From contig NZ_UPHU01000001.1 of the NCBI RefSeq assembly GCF_900566075.1, positions 930,001 to 994,000 of the forward strand: DNA of 64,000 nucleotides, in the 5' to 3' direction. The position numbers were made by a program, and so were the translations under genes. This stretch comes from Mycobacterium pseudokansasii. GTDB lineage: Bacteria; Actinomycetota; Actinomycetes; Mycobacteriales; Mycobacteriaceae. Under the pieces are notes generated by a model. The model saw nothing but the letters and a program-made list of their open reading frames with translations, was not told the DNA's origin and searched no databases. Below, piece after piece: positions 56,179 through 64,000 of the stretch (positions are counted from its first letter, which is position 1; each line of letters starts with the position of its first letter).

Positions 56179-57333
56179 TTACCGGCCGCACTCGGCGATG
56201 CGGCGCCGCAGGAATGCCCGGCCCGGATCGGAGCCGTTGGCGTCCAACGCCTTTCGGTACCAGACCAGGGCTTCGGATCGGCGTCCGGCGCGGCGCAGCA
56301 GATCGGCACGTACCCGGCGACCAGGTTCGCACGGGCCAGTCGGGGGTCGTGAGCCACCCATTCCAGTGCCGCCAAACCGGCACCGGGGCCGTCGCGGAAA
56401 CCAAGCGCCAGCGCTCGGTTGGCCTGCACCACCGGAGAGTCGGTCAGCTGCAGTAGCCGGTCGTAGGCCGCGCAGATCGCGGTCCGGTCGATCCGCGGGC
56501 CTGCCGGAGCCGGTCCAGGCCGCGGGCGATGCGGCCGCGGTCCCAGTGGTGACGGTCCTGTTCCTCCAGCGGCACCAGCACCCCGGAGGCGTCCACCCGA
56601 GTGACTCGCCGCGAATCATGCAGCAGCACAAGGGCGGCCAGCGCATGTGTGTTCAGTTCATTCGGCATCAGCGCACACAGCTCTTCTGCCAGCCGGATTC
56701 CCTCGTCGCACAGTTCGTCACGAATCGCCGACGGAGCTGCCGTGGACCAATATCCTTCGGTGAACACCGAGTAGATGCAGCCGAGCACATGCGGAGTCCG
56801 CTCGGCCAGCAGCTCGGCGGGCGGCACCCGCAGCGGGATATTGGCACGGCGAATCTTGTTCTTCGCACGGGTGATTCGCTGACCGACCGCCGTCTCGGTC
56901 TGCAGCAGCGCGCGGGCGATCTCCGCGACGGTCAGCCCCTACACCAGCCGTAGTGTGAGCGCCAGCTGCGACTGCCGGTCCAATGCCGGGTGGGCGCAGG
57001 TGAACATCATCCGTAGCTCGTCGTCGCGAACCGGATGTGGGTCGGTGCCATCGGTACGCGCCCGAATCTCGTCGATCACGGCCGCCATTTCCTTTCCAGG
57101 ACGCGCAGATTCGCGGCGAAGGCGGTCCGGCGGTCCCGGACGCGGTTGCGGGCGACCGTTACCAGCCACCCCCGGGGCGATCCGGCAGTCCGTCACGCGG
57201 CCAGGCGCGAAGCGCTTCCGCGCAGGCCTCCTGGACGGCGTCTTCGGCAACGGTGAGGTCGCCGGACCACCGGGCGATCGCGGCGACGGCCCGGACCCCA
57301 TTCGCGACGCAAGACGCCGTCCAGATTGACCAT
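56179..57333 (-). pseudogene. Decayed sigma-factor-like (ECF, DUF6596-type) gene
   Basis: The start ATG at 57333 follows the YCII gene by six bases. Pieces in different frames together trace a sigma-70 family protein of the type paired with YCII proteins: GDLTVAEDAVQEACAEALRA, EMAAVIDEIRARTDGTDPHP, HPVRDDELRMMFTCAHPALD, then TAG right after ALTLRLV, then the frame with HVLGCIYSVFTEGYWS and LNTHALAALVLLHDSRRVTR, and finally ALVWYRKALDANGSDPGRAF up to the TGA at 56179-56181. At least three frame changes and one in-frame stop separate them. An intact protein would be about 400 residues. Regulation by this factor is therefore lost in this strain. Confidence 0.75.
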
Positions 57334-57339
57334 CGACAG

Positions 57340-58035
57340 CTACAGTCCGGATACGCCGGCCTGCTGACGTAGGTGCACGGCGGAGGCAGGGATCATCGAT
57401 GCGAGCTTGACGGCCTCGTCGCGGTCGGCTGCGCTGAGCACATAGAAGCCGTTGGCCACTTCGCTAGCCTCGGCGTAGGGTCCGTCGGTGATGAGGGCCT
57501 CGACGCCACGCACCCGCACGGTGGTCGCCGTGGACGGTTCGTGCAGGGCGGCTCCGCCGGTGATGTGATCACCGGCTGCGGCCATGAATTCCTGGTGCGG
57601 TGCGGCCAACGCCTGCCATTCGGGGCTGCCCGGCGCGACCGCGTTCGATGGCGGTTCCAGCAGCAGCGCCAGCCACTGGCTGCCTTCCCGCCGGGTCGGT
57701 TCGAAGCTGCCGAACATCGGCCAGACCTCCACTGCGCCGTGTTTGGCCGCGGGGATGTCGCGCGCCAAAGCCAATGCCTCATCCAGGTTGTCGGCTTCGA
57801 ACACGTAGTAGCCGCCGGCCACCTCCGCGGTCTCGGCGAATGGGCCGTCGGTGACGATCGGTGCGTCGGGCCCGCCGGTGATGCGCACGGCGGTCGCCGC
57901 CGGCAGCAGCGCGTCACCCCCGCGGATCGCCGAAGCCACCCTGGTGTGAAAGGCCTCGTAGGCCGCCATCTCGCTGGCCCGCTCGTCGGGCGTGCGGTCG
58001 CGCTCCTGGCTGATCAATAGGGCGAAGTACTGCAT
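57340..58035 (-). CDS. YCII-related protein with two YCII domains
   Basis: 231 residues from the ATG at 58035, which has a GGAGGTGA site. MQYFALLISQERDRTPDERA begins the first YCII domain; ITGGPDAPIVTDGPFAETAE and YYVFEADNLDEALALARDIP are its core, and a second domain repeats the pattern (TVRVRGVEALITDGPYAEAS, FYVLSAADRDEAVKLASMIP). YCII proteins may be small-molecule enzymes or ligand sensors. In actinobacteria a YCII gene often lies directly before a sigma-factor-like gene and is thought to be functionally linked. Here the partner is broken, so the protein has no cognate regulator. Confidence 0.8.
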   Translation of the reverse strand: MQYFALLISQERDRTPDERASEMAAYEAFHTRVASAIRGGDALLPAATAVRITGGPDAPIVTDGPFAETAEVAGGYYVFEADNLDEALALARDIPAAKHGAVEVWPMFGSFEPTRREGSQWLALLLEPPSNAVAPGSPEWQALAAPHQEFMAAAGDHITGGAALHEPSTATTVRVRGVEALITDGPYAEASEVANGFYVLSAADRDEAVKLASMIPASAVHLRQQAGVSGL

Positions 58036-58118
58036 CGTGGTCACCTCCGGCAGTGAGCGAAGCCCTGTGCTCCACTCTCTACCGGTTAGACGACCGCGCA
58101 GCCCTAATCCGACACCAA

Positions 58119-59018
58119 CTAGGCGGCGACGGCGCCCGGCTTGAGGTAGGTCACCAGGCTGCAGTCCAGCATCTCGTCGGTGAAGTAGTGCTCGCAACCG
58201 CGCAGATACTTCATGTAGCGGTTGTACACCTCTTCGGAGGTCACCTCGATAGCCTTGTCCCGGTTGGACTCCAGGGTGTCACCCCAGATCCGCAGCGTCC
58301 TGATGTAATGCGGTCGCAGTGAAAGGGGTTCGGGGACGGTGAAACCCGCCTTTTCGCCGTGTTCGACCATCATCTCGGTCGACGGCAGCCGGCCGCCCGG
58401 AAAGATCTCGGTGATGATGAACTTGATGAAGCGCGCCGTCTCGAAGCTCAGCTTCTTGCCGCGGGCGGCCATGTCGAAGGGGTGGTAGCCGACGCTGCTT
58501 TGCACCGTCATCCGCCCGTCGTCAGGCATGATGTCGAAACACCGTTTGAAGAAGTCGTCGTAGTTCTCGTGTCCGAAGTGCTCGAAGGCCTCGATGGAGA
58601 CGATCCGGTCGACGGGCTCGGTGAAGTCTTCCCAGCCTTGTAGCCGCACCTGACGTGAGCGGTTGGTGTCCAGGGCGGCCAGTACCTGCTCACAGCGGGC
58701 GTGCTGGTTCTTGGACAGGGTCAGGCCGATGACGTTGACGTCGAAACGCTCGACGGCCCGCCTCATCGTGATACCCCAGCCGCAGCCGATGTCGAGCAGC
58801 GTCATACCCGGCTTGAGGTCCAACTTGTCCAGGTTGAGGTCGATCTTGGCGTACTGAGCTTCTTCGAGTGTCATGTCGTCGCGCTCGAAGTAAGCGCAGC
58901 TATAGGTCCGGGTCGGGTCTTGAAACAGGGCGAAGAAGTCGTCGGAGACGTCGTAGTGCGCTTGGATGTCTTCCGAGCGCGTCCGGGTCTTCGTCTGTGT
59001 CGGCGCCTTTTCAGCCAT
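58119..59018 (-). CDS. mmaA4: Methoxy mycolic acid synthase 4 (hydroxymycolate methyltransferase)
   Basis: 299 residues from the ATG at 59018 ([20 protein letters not shown]); an ATG at 59048 is an alternative. It belongs to the cyclopropane mycolic acid synthase group: SAM motif [15 protein letters not shown], conserved [35 protein letters not shown]. The 301-residue M. tuberculosis MmaA4 (Rv0642c) is closely similar and ends likewise with SLVTYLKPG. The enzyme methylates and hydrates the distal double bond of meromycolate, giving hydroxymycolate, the precursor of methoxy- and ketomycolates. First of four tandem paralogues on the minus strand. Confidence 0.94.
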   Translation of the reverse strand: MAEKAPTQTKTRTRSEDIQAHYDVSDDFFALFQDPTRTYSCAYFERDDMTLEEAQYAKIDLNLDKLDLKPGMTLLDIGCGWGITMRRAVERFDVNVIGLTLSKNQHARCEQVLAALDTNRSRQVRLQGWEDFTEPVDRIVSIEAFEHFGHENYDDFFKRCFDIMPDDGRMTVQSSVGYHPFDMAARGKKLSFETARFIKFIITEIFPGGRLPSTEMMVEHGEKAGFTVPEPLSLRPHYIRTLRIWGDTLESNRDKAIEVTSEEVYNRYMKYLRGCEHYFTDEMLDCSLVTYLKPGAVAA

Positions 59019-59165
59019 TGTCGTCCTGTTCTCCTGGATAGTGTTCATTGCCCGAACGCACGCGAAGCCTCGGTGTGACTTGTGCAACCGCTCGACGCAC
59101 CCTCGAGGCGTTATTACCTATCGACGCGAGCGTGTGCACCCATAGCCCGTCTGTGGCACCAGAGT

Positions 59166-60047
59166 CTACTTGGCGAGTGTGAACTGGTTGCAGTCGATGT
59201 AGCCCATCCGGAATGCCTTGGCGCAACCGGTCAGGTACTTCATGTACCGGTCGTAGACCTCCTCGGACTGGATCGCGATCGCCTCGTCCTTTCGTGTCTC
59301 CAACGCCTCCGCCCAGAAGTCCAGAGTCCTGGCGAAGTCCAGTTGCAGCGACTGGCGGCGGGCCACCGTGAAACCGACCTTGTCCGCGTGCTCCTCGACC
59401 TTCTCGATCATCGGCAGCCGGCCGCCCGGGAAGATGTCGGTCACGATGAACCTGATGAACTTGGCCATCTCCATGGTCAACGGTATGCCGCGCTCCATGA
59501 CCTGCTTAACATGCAACCCGGTGATCGCATGCAGCAGCATCACCCCGTCACTGGGCATGGCGTTGTAGGCGAATTTGAAGAAGTCGTCATAGCGGTGGAA
59601 GCCGAAGTGCTCCAGCGCTTCGATGACGACGATGCGGTCCACCGGTTCGGTGAACTCGGCCCAGTCGCGCAGCAGCACTCGACGTGAGCGGCTGCTGTCG
59701 ACCTCGTCGAGCACCTGCTGGCAGTAGGCGTGCTGGTTCTTGGAAAGGGTCAGCCCGACGACGTTGACGTCGTACTTCTCGACCGCGCGCTTGAGCACCG
59801 AGCCCCAGCCGCAACCGATGTCGAGCAGCGTCATCCCCGGCTGCAGTCCCAGCTTGTCCAGCGTCAGGTCGATCTTGGCGAGCTGCGCTTCGTGCAGGGT
59901 CATGTCGTCGCGTTCGAAGTACGCGCAGCTGTAGGTGCGCGTGGGATCGACGAAAAGGGCGAAAAACTCGTTGGATATGTCGTAATGAGCCTGGACGTCG
60001 TCCAAGTTAGACCGGGTGCTTACGGCATTTGTGGTCTTACCAGCCAT
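59166..60047 (-). CDS. mmaA3: Methoxy mycolic acid synthase 3 (hydroxymycolate O-methyltransferase)
   Basis: 293 residues, equal to M. tuberculosis MmaA3. SAM motif [34 protein letters not shown], and a C-terminus ending GYIDCNQFTLAK. It transfers the methyl group that turns hydroxymycolate into methoxymycolate. Length and motifs are complete; in some strains (for example certain BCG) this gene is mutated, but nothing of the kind is visible here. The start codon is ATG with TCCTCC-complementary AGGA upstream. Confidence 0.94.
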   Translation of the reverse strand: MAGKTTNAVSTRSNLDDVQAHYDISNEFFALFVDPTRTYSCAYFERDDMTLHEAQLAKIDLTLDKLGLQPGMTLLDIGCGWGSVLKRAVEKYDVNVVGLTLSKNQHAYCQQVLDEVDSSRSRRVLLRDWAEFTEPVDRIVVIEALEHFGFHRYDDFFKFAYNAMPSDGVMLLHAITGLHVKQVMERGIPLTMEMAKFIRFIVTDIFPGGRLPMIEKVEEHADKVGFTVARRQSLQLDFARTLDFWAEALETRKDEAIAIQSEEVYDRYMKYLTGCAKAFRMGYIDCNQFTLAK

Positions 60048-60183
60048 ATGTCCTCCAAGAACAGATGAGCACCCTCACGCGGTGATCATCCACGGCACCC
60101 TACACCGGGTAGGGCACATCCATCGCATTGAAAGTCGATGAGACGCCGGTTTTTCCCGACTGGATCTGCGATGGTCGCAGTCA

Positions 60184-61047
60184 CTACTTTTCCAGGGTGA
60201 ACTGGTTGACGTCGATGTAGCCGATGCGGAACGCATTGGCACAGCCGGTCAGGTACTTCATGTAGCGCTCGTAGACCTCTTCGGACTGGATCGCGATGGC
60301 CTCGTCCTGGTGCGCCTGTAGCGCCGCGGCCCACAGGTCCAGGGTCCGCGCGTAGTGGGGCTGCAGCGACTGCCGCCGAGTCAGGGTGAAGCCGGCCTTG
60401 CCCGCGTGCTCCTCGACTTTCTCGATCGACGGCAACCGGCCACCGGGGAAGATCTCGGTCACGATGAACTTGATAAAGCGCGCCATCTCGAAGGTCATCG
60501 GCATGCCGCGCTCTACGATCTGCGGTCCGGTCAGCCCGGTGATGGTGTGCAGCAGCATCACGCCGTCGGCGGGCAGAACCCGGTGTGCCATGGCGAAGAA
60601 GTCGTCGTAGCGGTCGTGGCCGAAGTGCTCGAAGGCGCCGATGGACACGATCCGGTCGACGGGCTCGTCGAACTGTTCCCAGCCCTTCAGTAGCACCGTC
60701 CTGGTACGCGGGGTGTCGAGTTCGTCGAAGCTCTTCTGGACGTGGGCGGCCTGGTTCTTCGACAGGGTCAGGCCGATGACGTTGACATCGTACTTTTCGA
60801 TGGCCCGGCGCATGGTGGCGCCCCAGCCGCAGCCGACGTCGAGCAGCGTCATCCCGGGTTGCAGGCCCAGTTTGCCCAGCGCCAGGTCGATCTTGGCGAT
60901 CTGGGCCTGTTCCAGGGTCATGTCGTCGCGCTCGAAGTAGGCGCAGCTGTAGGTCTGGGTCGGGTCCAGGAACAGCCGGAAGAACTCGTCGGACAAGTCG
61001 TAGTGCGCCTGCACGTCGTCGAAATGCGGCGTCAGTTGTTCAGCCAT
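60184..61047 (-). CDS. mmaA2: Mycolic acid cyclopropane synthase MmaA2
   Basis: 287 residues from the ATG at 61047 (MAEQLTPHFDDVQAHYDLSD). SAM motif [16 protein letters not shown]; the region SIGAFEHFGHDRYDDFFAMA is the CmaA1/MmaA2 type. M. tuberculosis MmaA2 (Rv0644c) has the same length. It forms the distal cis cyclopropane of alpha-mycolates and proximal cis cyclopropanes in methoxymycolates. CmaA1 is similar; the MmaA2 call uses gene order. The leader to 61095 lacks a ribosome site. Confidence 0.92.
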   Translation of the reverse strand: MAEQLTPHFDDVQAHYDLSDEFFRLFLDPTQTYSCAYFERDDMTLEQAQIAKIDLALGKLGLQPGMTLLDVGCGWGATMRRAIEKYDVNVIGLTLSKNQAAHVQKSFDELDTPRTRTVLLKGWEQFDEPVDRIVSIGAFEHFGHDRYDDFFAMAHRVLPADGVMLLHTITGLTGPQIVERGMPMTFEMARFIKFIVTEIFPGGRLPSIEKVEEHAGKAGFTLTRRQSLQPHYARTLDLWAAALQAHQDEAIAIQSEEVYERYMKYLTGCANAFRIGYIDVNQFTLEK

Positions 61048-61204
61048 GACCTTATGAATGCCTTTCCGGGCCAGGACCGGCCCTACGGTGCTCACATAAG
61101 ATGCACCGAAAAACGCTCCCCCATGTGCTCGGGGAATGTTATCTGATTTGGCGCCGCAGCACTAAATCACGACCGAGTCTGCCCAGGCCAGAGCCGGTGC
61201 CGGG

Positions 61205-62089
<885 letters not shown>

Positions 62090-62109
62090 CTACAACCCTC
62101 GTTCAAGAC

Positions 62110-63015
62110 TCAGCCGGCCCTGGCAAAGTTGCTCATCAGCACACTGATCACCCCGTCCCACAGCGGTTCGGGCAGATCGTGGCCCATCCTGTCGAACAAC
62201 ACCAGTCGAGCGTCATCGATCGCGCGGGCGACCGCGCGGCCATTGGAAGGCCGCACCATTATGTCCTTTCGGCCGTGGATCACCACGGTCGGCGCCGTGA
62301 TGCGCCTGTTGTAGTGGAGCAGGCTGCCACTGCCCAGGACCGCGTTGAACTGTCGGCGCACCCCCAGCGGGTCGAAGCTGCGATCGTAGTTCTCGGCCGC
62401 GTCGGCCCGGACGCGTTCCTCGGGCAGGCGATAGCCGGGACTGCCCGTGATCCTGGTGACCCGCACGACGTTGTCGACCACTACCTCGCGCGGCGAACCC
62501 GGCGGTGGGCCGTTGAGCATGGCCCGCAAGGCGCGTAGTGCCGGCGGCCGCAGGCACGCTCGGTTGTTGCTGGAGAAAATGATCGCCAAGGCCTTTGTCC
62601 GCTCCGGGAAGCGTGCCGCGAAGACCTGGGCGATCATGCCGCCCATCGACGCGCCAACGATGTGGGCGTGCTCGATGTCCAGGTGGTCCAGCAGCGCGGC
62701 CGCGTCGTCGGTCATGTCCTCCAGCGTGTATGCGGCCTGGCTGCGCAGGCCGAACCAGAAGCGCAGCAGCCGCGAGGGCATCGGCTGGCCGGGGTCGACG
62801 TGCTCGGTCCTGCTGGACAGGCCGACGTCGCGGTTGTCGTAACGGATGACTCGCAGACCTTGGGCGACGAGCTTCTCGCAGAAGGCGGTCCGCCACAGGA
62901 GCAGTTGGGCACCAAGACCCATGATCAGCAGCACGGGTGGGTCGTCGGGGTCACCCATGTCCTCGTAGTACAACTTCACCTGCCCCGCGACCGCGGTGCC
63001 GCTGCGAACTTCCAC
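62110..63015 (-). CDS. lipG: Alpha/beta-hydrolase, LipG-like
   Basis: 301 residues from the GTG at 63015 (VEVRSGTAVAGQVKLYYEDM), with a GGAGG site four bases upstream; the same length as M. tuberculosis LipG (Rv0646c). It has the nucleophile elbow VGASMGGMIAQVF, an acid in VIHGRKDIM and His in RMGHDLPEPL, and PVLLIMGLGAQLLLWR near the oxyanion hole. LipG is a thioesterase/phospholipase-type enzyme located near mycolic acid genes. It follows the mmaA genes on the same strand in the opposite reading order, with lipG upstream of mmaA1 by 44 bp. Confidence 0.92.
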   Translation of the reverse strand: MEVRSGTAVAGQVKLYYEDMGDPDDPPVLLIMGLGAQLLLWRTAFCEKLVAQGLRVIRYDNRDVGLSSRTEHVDPGQPMPSRLLRFWFGLRSQAAYTLEDMTDDAAALLDHLDIEHAHIVGASMGGMIAQVFAARFPERTKALAIIFSSNNRACLRPPALRALRAMLNGPPPGSPREVVVDNVVRVTRITGSPGYRLPEERVRADAAENYDRSFDPLGVRRQFNAVLGSGSLLHYNRRITAPTVVIHGRKDIMVRPSNGRAVARAIDDARLVLFDRMGHDLPEPLWDGVISVLMSNFARAG

Positions 63016-63020
63016 CAGAC

Positions 63021-63070
63021 CTCCGCTGGACCTCACTGGACTTCGCTGGACCTCACTGGACCTCACTGGA
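63021..63070 (-). repeat. Five tandem 10-bp repeats before lipG
   Basis: Five consecutive 10-base units, variants of CCTCACTGGA (three exact copies at 63031, 63051 and 63061; CTCCGCTGGA at 63021 and CTTCGCTGGA at 63041), lie in the short space between the stop of the upstream kinase gene and the lipG start. The first unit contributes the GGAGG ribosome site of lipG. Such short tandem arrays can change length between strains. Confidence 0.85.
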
Positions 63071-64000
63071 TCTCTAAGTCCGACTGATGCTCGCGGCTGA
63101 CCTCGACCATAAAGTTGGCGAAGTACCCGGTGAGCTGCGGGTCCGACATCATCTGCCACTTGGGCGCCAGCAGCTTCATGTACCGCTCGACGTATAAGAA
63201 CTGCTTGCCGATCAGCACCAGCTCTCGGGGCAGCTTGACGTCGTAGGCGTCGGCCAGCGCCGACAGCTGCCGGCCGATGTCGGCATATGACATCTCGCCC
63301 AGCGATTGCATGGTAAGCGGGGTGGCGAACTTCTCCAGGTCTTCGGCGGCCTGGGCCTCGGGTTTCACGGTCCCGACGGCGCCCATCAACACGACGATCT
63401 TGCCGGCGGCGGCATGGTCCTTCTTGACCAGCAGGGCATAGACCAGCTCGCGCAGCAGCCAGCGGGTACGCGGATCGATGCGGCCCATGATCCCGAAGTC
63501 GAAGAACACGATGCGGCCCTGGTCGTCGACGTACAGGTTGCCCGCGTGCAGGTCGCCGTGGAACAGCCCGTGGCGCAGCCCGCCCTCGAACACGCTGAAC
63601 AGCAGCGCCTTGACGAGTTCGGTGCCGTCGAACCCGGCCTTGCGGATGGCGGCGACGTTGTCGATGCGGATACCCTGCACCTTCTCCATCGTCAGCACCC
63701 GCTCGCTGGTGAAGTCCCAGTGCACGTGCGGAACCCGGATGTTCTTGCCCAGCGGGGAGGCGTGCAGGTGCGACACCCACGCCTCCATCGACTGTGCCTC
63801 GAGCCGGAAGTCCAGCTCTTCGGCCAGGTTGTCGGAGAAGTCGGCAACCACGTCTTGTGCCGAGAGCCGCCGGCCCAGCTTGGCCAACTCCACCGCCTGC
63901 GCGAAGCGCTTCAGGATCTGCAGGTCGGCGGCGACCCGCCGGCGGATGCCCGGACGCTGGATCTTGACCACGACGTCCTCGCCGGTCTTCAGGGTCGCGT
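63063..64000 (-). CDS. ABC1/UbiB-family atypical kinase, partial (Rv0647c-like)
   Basis: About 312 C-terminal residues; the 5' end lies beyond the window edge and the frame is open to it. Kinase-like motifs of the ABC1/ADCK family are visible: EDVVVKIQRPGI, DFSDNLAEELDFRLEAQSME, FHGDLHAGNLYVDDQGRIVF (catalytic loop with Asp and Asn) and FFDFGIMGRIDP (metal-binding DFG). M. tuberculosis Rv0647c is about 488 residues, so roughly one third is missing. The family is linked to isoprenoid quinone or lipid homeostasis. It precedes lipG by 47 bp and may be co-transcribed with it. Confidence 0.9.
   Translation of the reverse strand, partial: ATLKTGEDVVVKIQRPGIRRRVAADLQILKRFAQAVELAKLGRRLSAQDVVADFSDNLAEELDFRLEAQSMEAWVSHLHASPLGKNIRVPHVHWDFTSERVLTMEKVQGIRIDNVAAIRKAGFDGTELVKALLFSVFEGGLRHGLFHGDLHAGNLYVDDQGRIVFFDFGIMGRIDPRTRWLLRELVYALLVKKDHAAAGKIVVLMGAVGTVKPEAQAAEDLEKFATPLTMQSLGEMSYADIGRQLSALADAYDVKLPRELVLIGKQFLYVERYMKLLAPKWQMMSDPQLTGYFANFMVEVSREHQSDLEIQ

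Noticed and set aside
61048..61095. Longer MmaA2 from 61095
   Set aside because: The extension lacks a ribosome site and the ATG at 61047 gives the normal 287 residues.

Overview
The window comes from a Mycobacterium, most likely a slow-growing non-tuberculous species. It is GC-rich throughout. It carries a PPE protein start, the mycolic-acid genes hadABC and mmaA4-mmaA3-mmaA2-mmaA1, VapBC modules and type VII secretion substrates. The gene order of two core blocks, as I recall it, follows the M. tuberculosis Rv0623-Rv0647c region: vapBC30-like, the FIST protein (Rv0628c), recD/recB/recC (Rv0629c-0631c), echA3, Rv0633c, the glyoxalase-like hydrolase, tRNA-Thr, tRNA-Met, rpmG2, hadABC, tRNA-Trp, secE, nusG, rplK, rplA, mmaA4-1, lipG, Rv0647c.

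That core is broken by accessory blocks. (1) 0-8 kb: a partial PPE gene, two uncharacterised proteins and two decayed DNA-processing genes (a DnaQ-type exonuclease/DinG-type helicase and a large DEAD/DEAH helicase), both frameshifted. (2) 9.9-33.5 kb, between the Rv0628c and Rv0629c equivalents: a SEC-C protein, a methyltransferase, a nitrate-respiration operon narK-narG-narH-narI in which narJ is reduced to 23 codons, a TVP38 membrane protein, an amidohydrolase, a type VII secretion toxin-like locus with a frameshifted EspC-like gene, and a nest of three insertion sequences. (3) 42.2-48.3 kb, between recC and echA3: a broken methyltransferase, cyanase, a molybdopterin oxidoreductase lacking the usual iron-sulfur cysteines, its coupled partner, and a 2.1-kb insertion sequence. 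(4) 56.1-58.0 kb, between rplA and mmaA4: a YCII protein followed by a decayed sigma-factor-like gene.

The clearest structural result is the nest at 27.3-33.2 kb. An ISL3-family element was split by an IS1634-type element that made a target duplication of about 255 bp. That element was in turn split by an IS21-type element with a 5-bp duplication. Removing the IS21 element and one duplication restores an uninterrupted 506-residue transposase frame.

Functionally, the core genes serve DNA-end processing (RecBCD), tRNA and ribosome supply, secretion (SecE), transcription elongation (NusG), the dehydratase step of the mycolic-acid fatty acid synthase II, and modification of meromycolate chains (MmaA1-4). 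The accessory genes add anaerobic nitrate respiration, cyanate detoxification and probable contact-dependent toxin functions, with many signs of gene decay.
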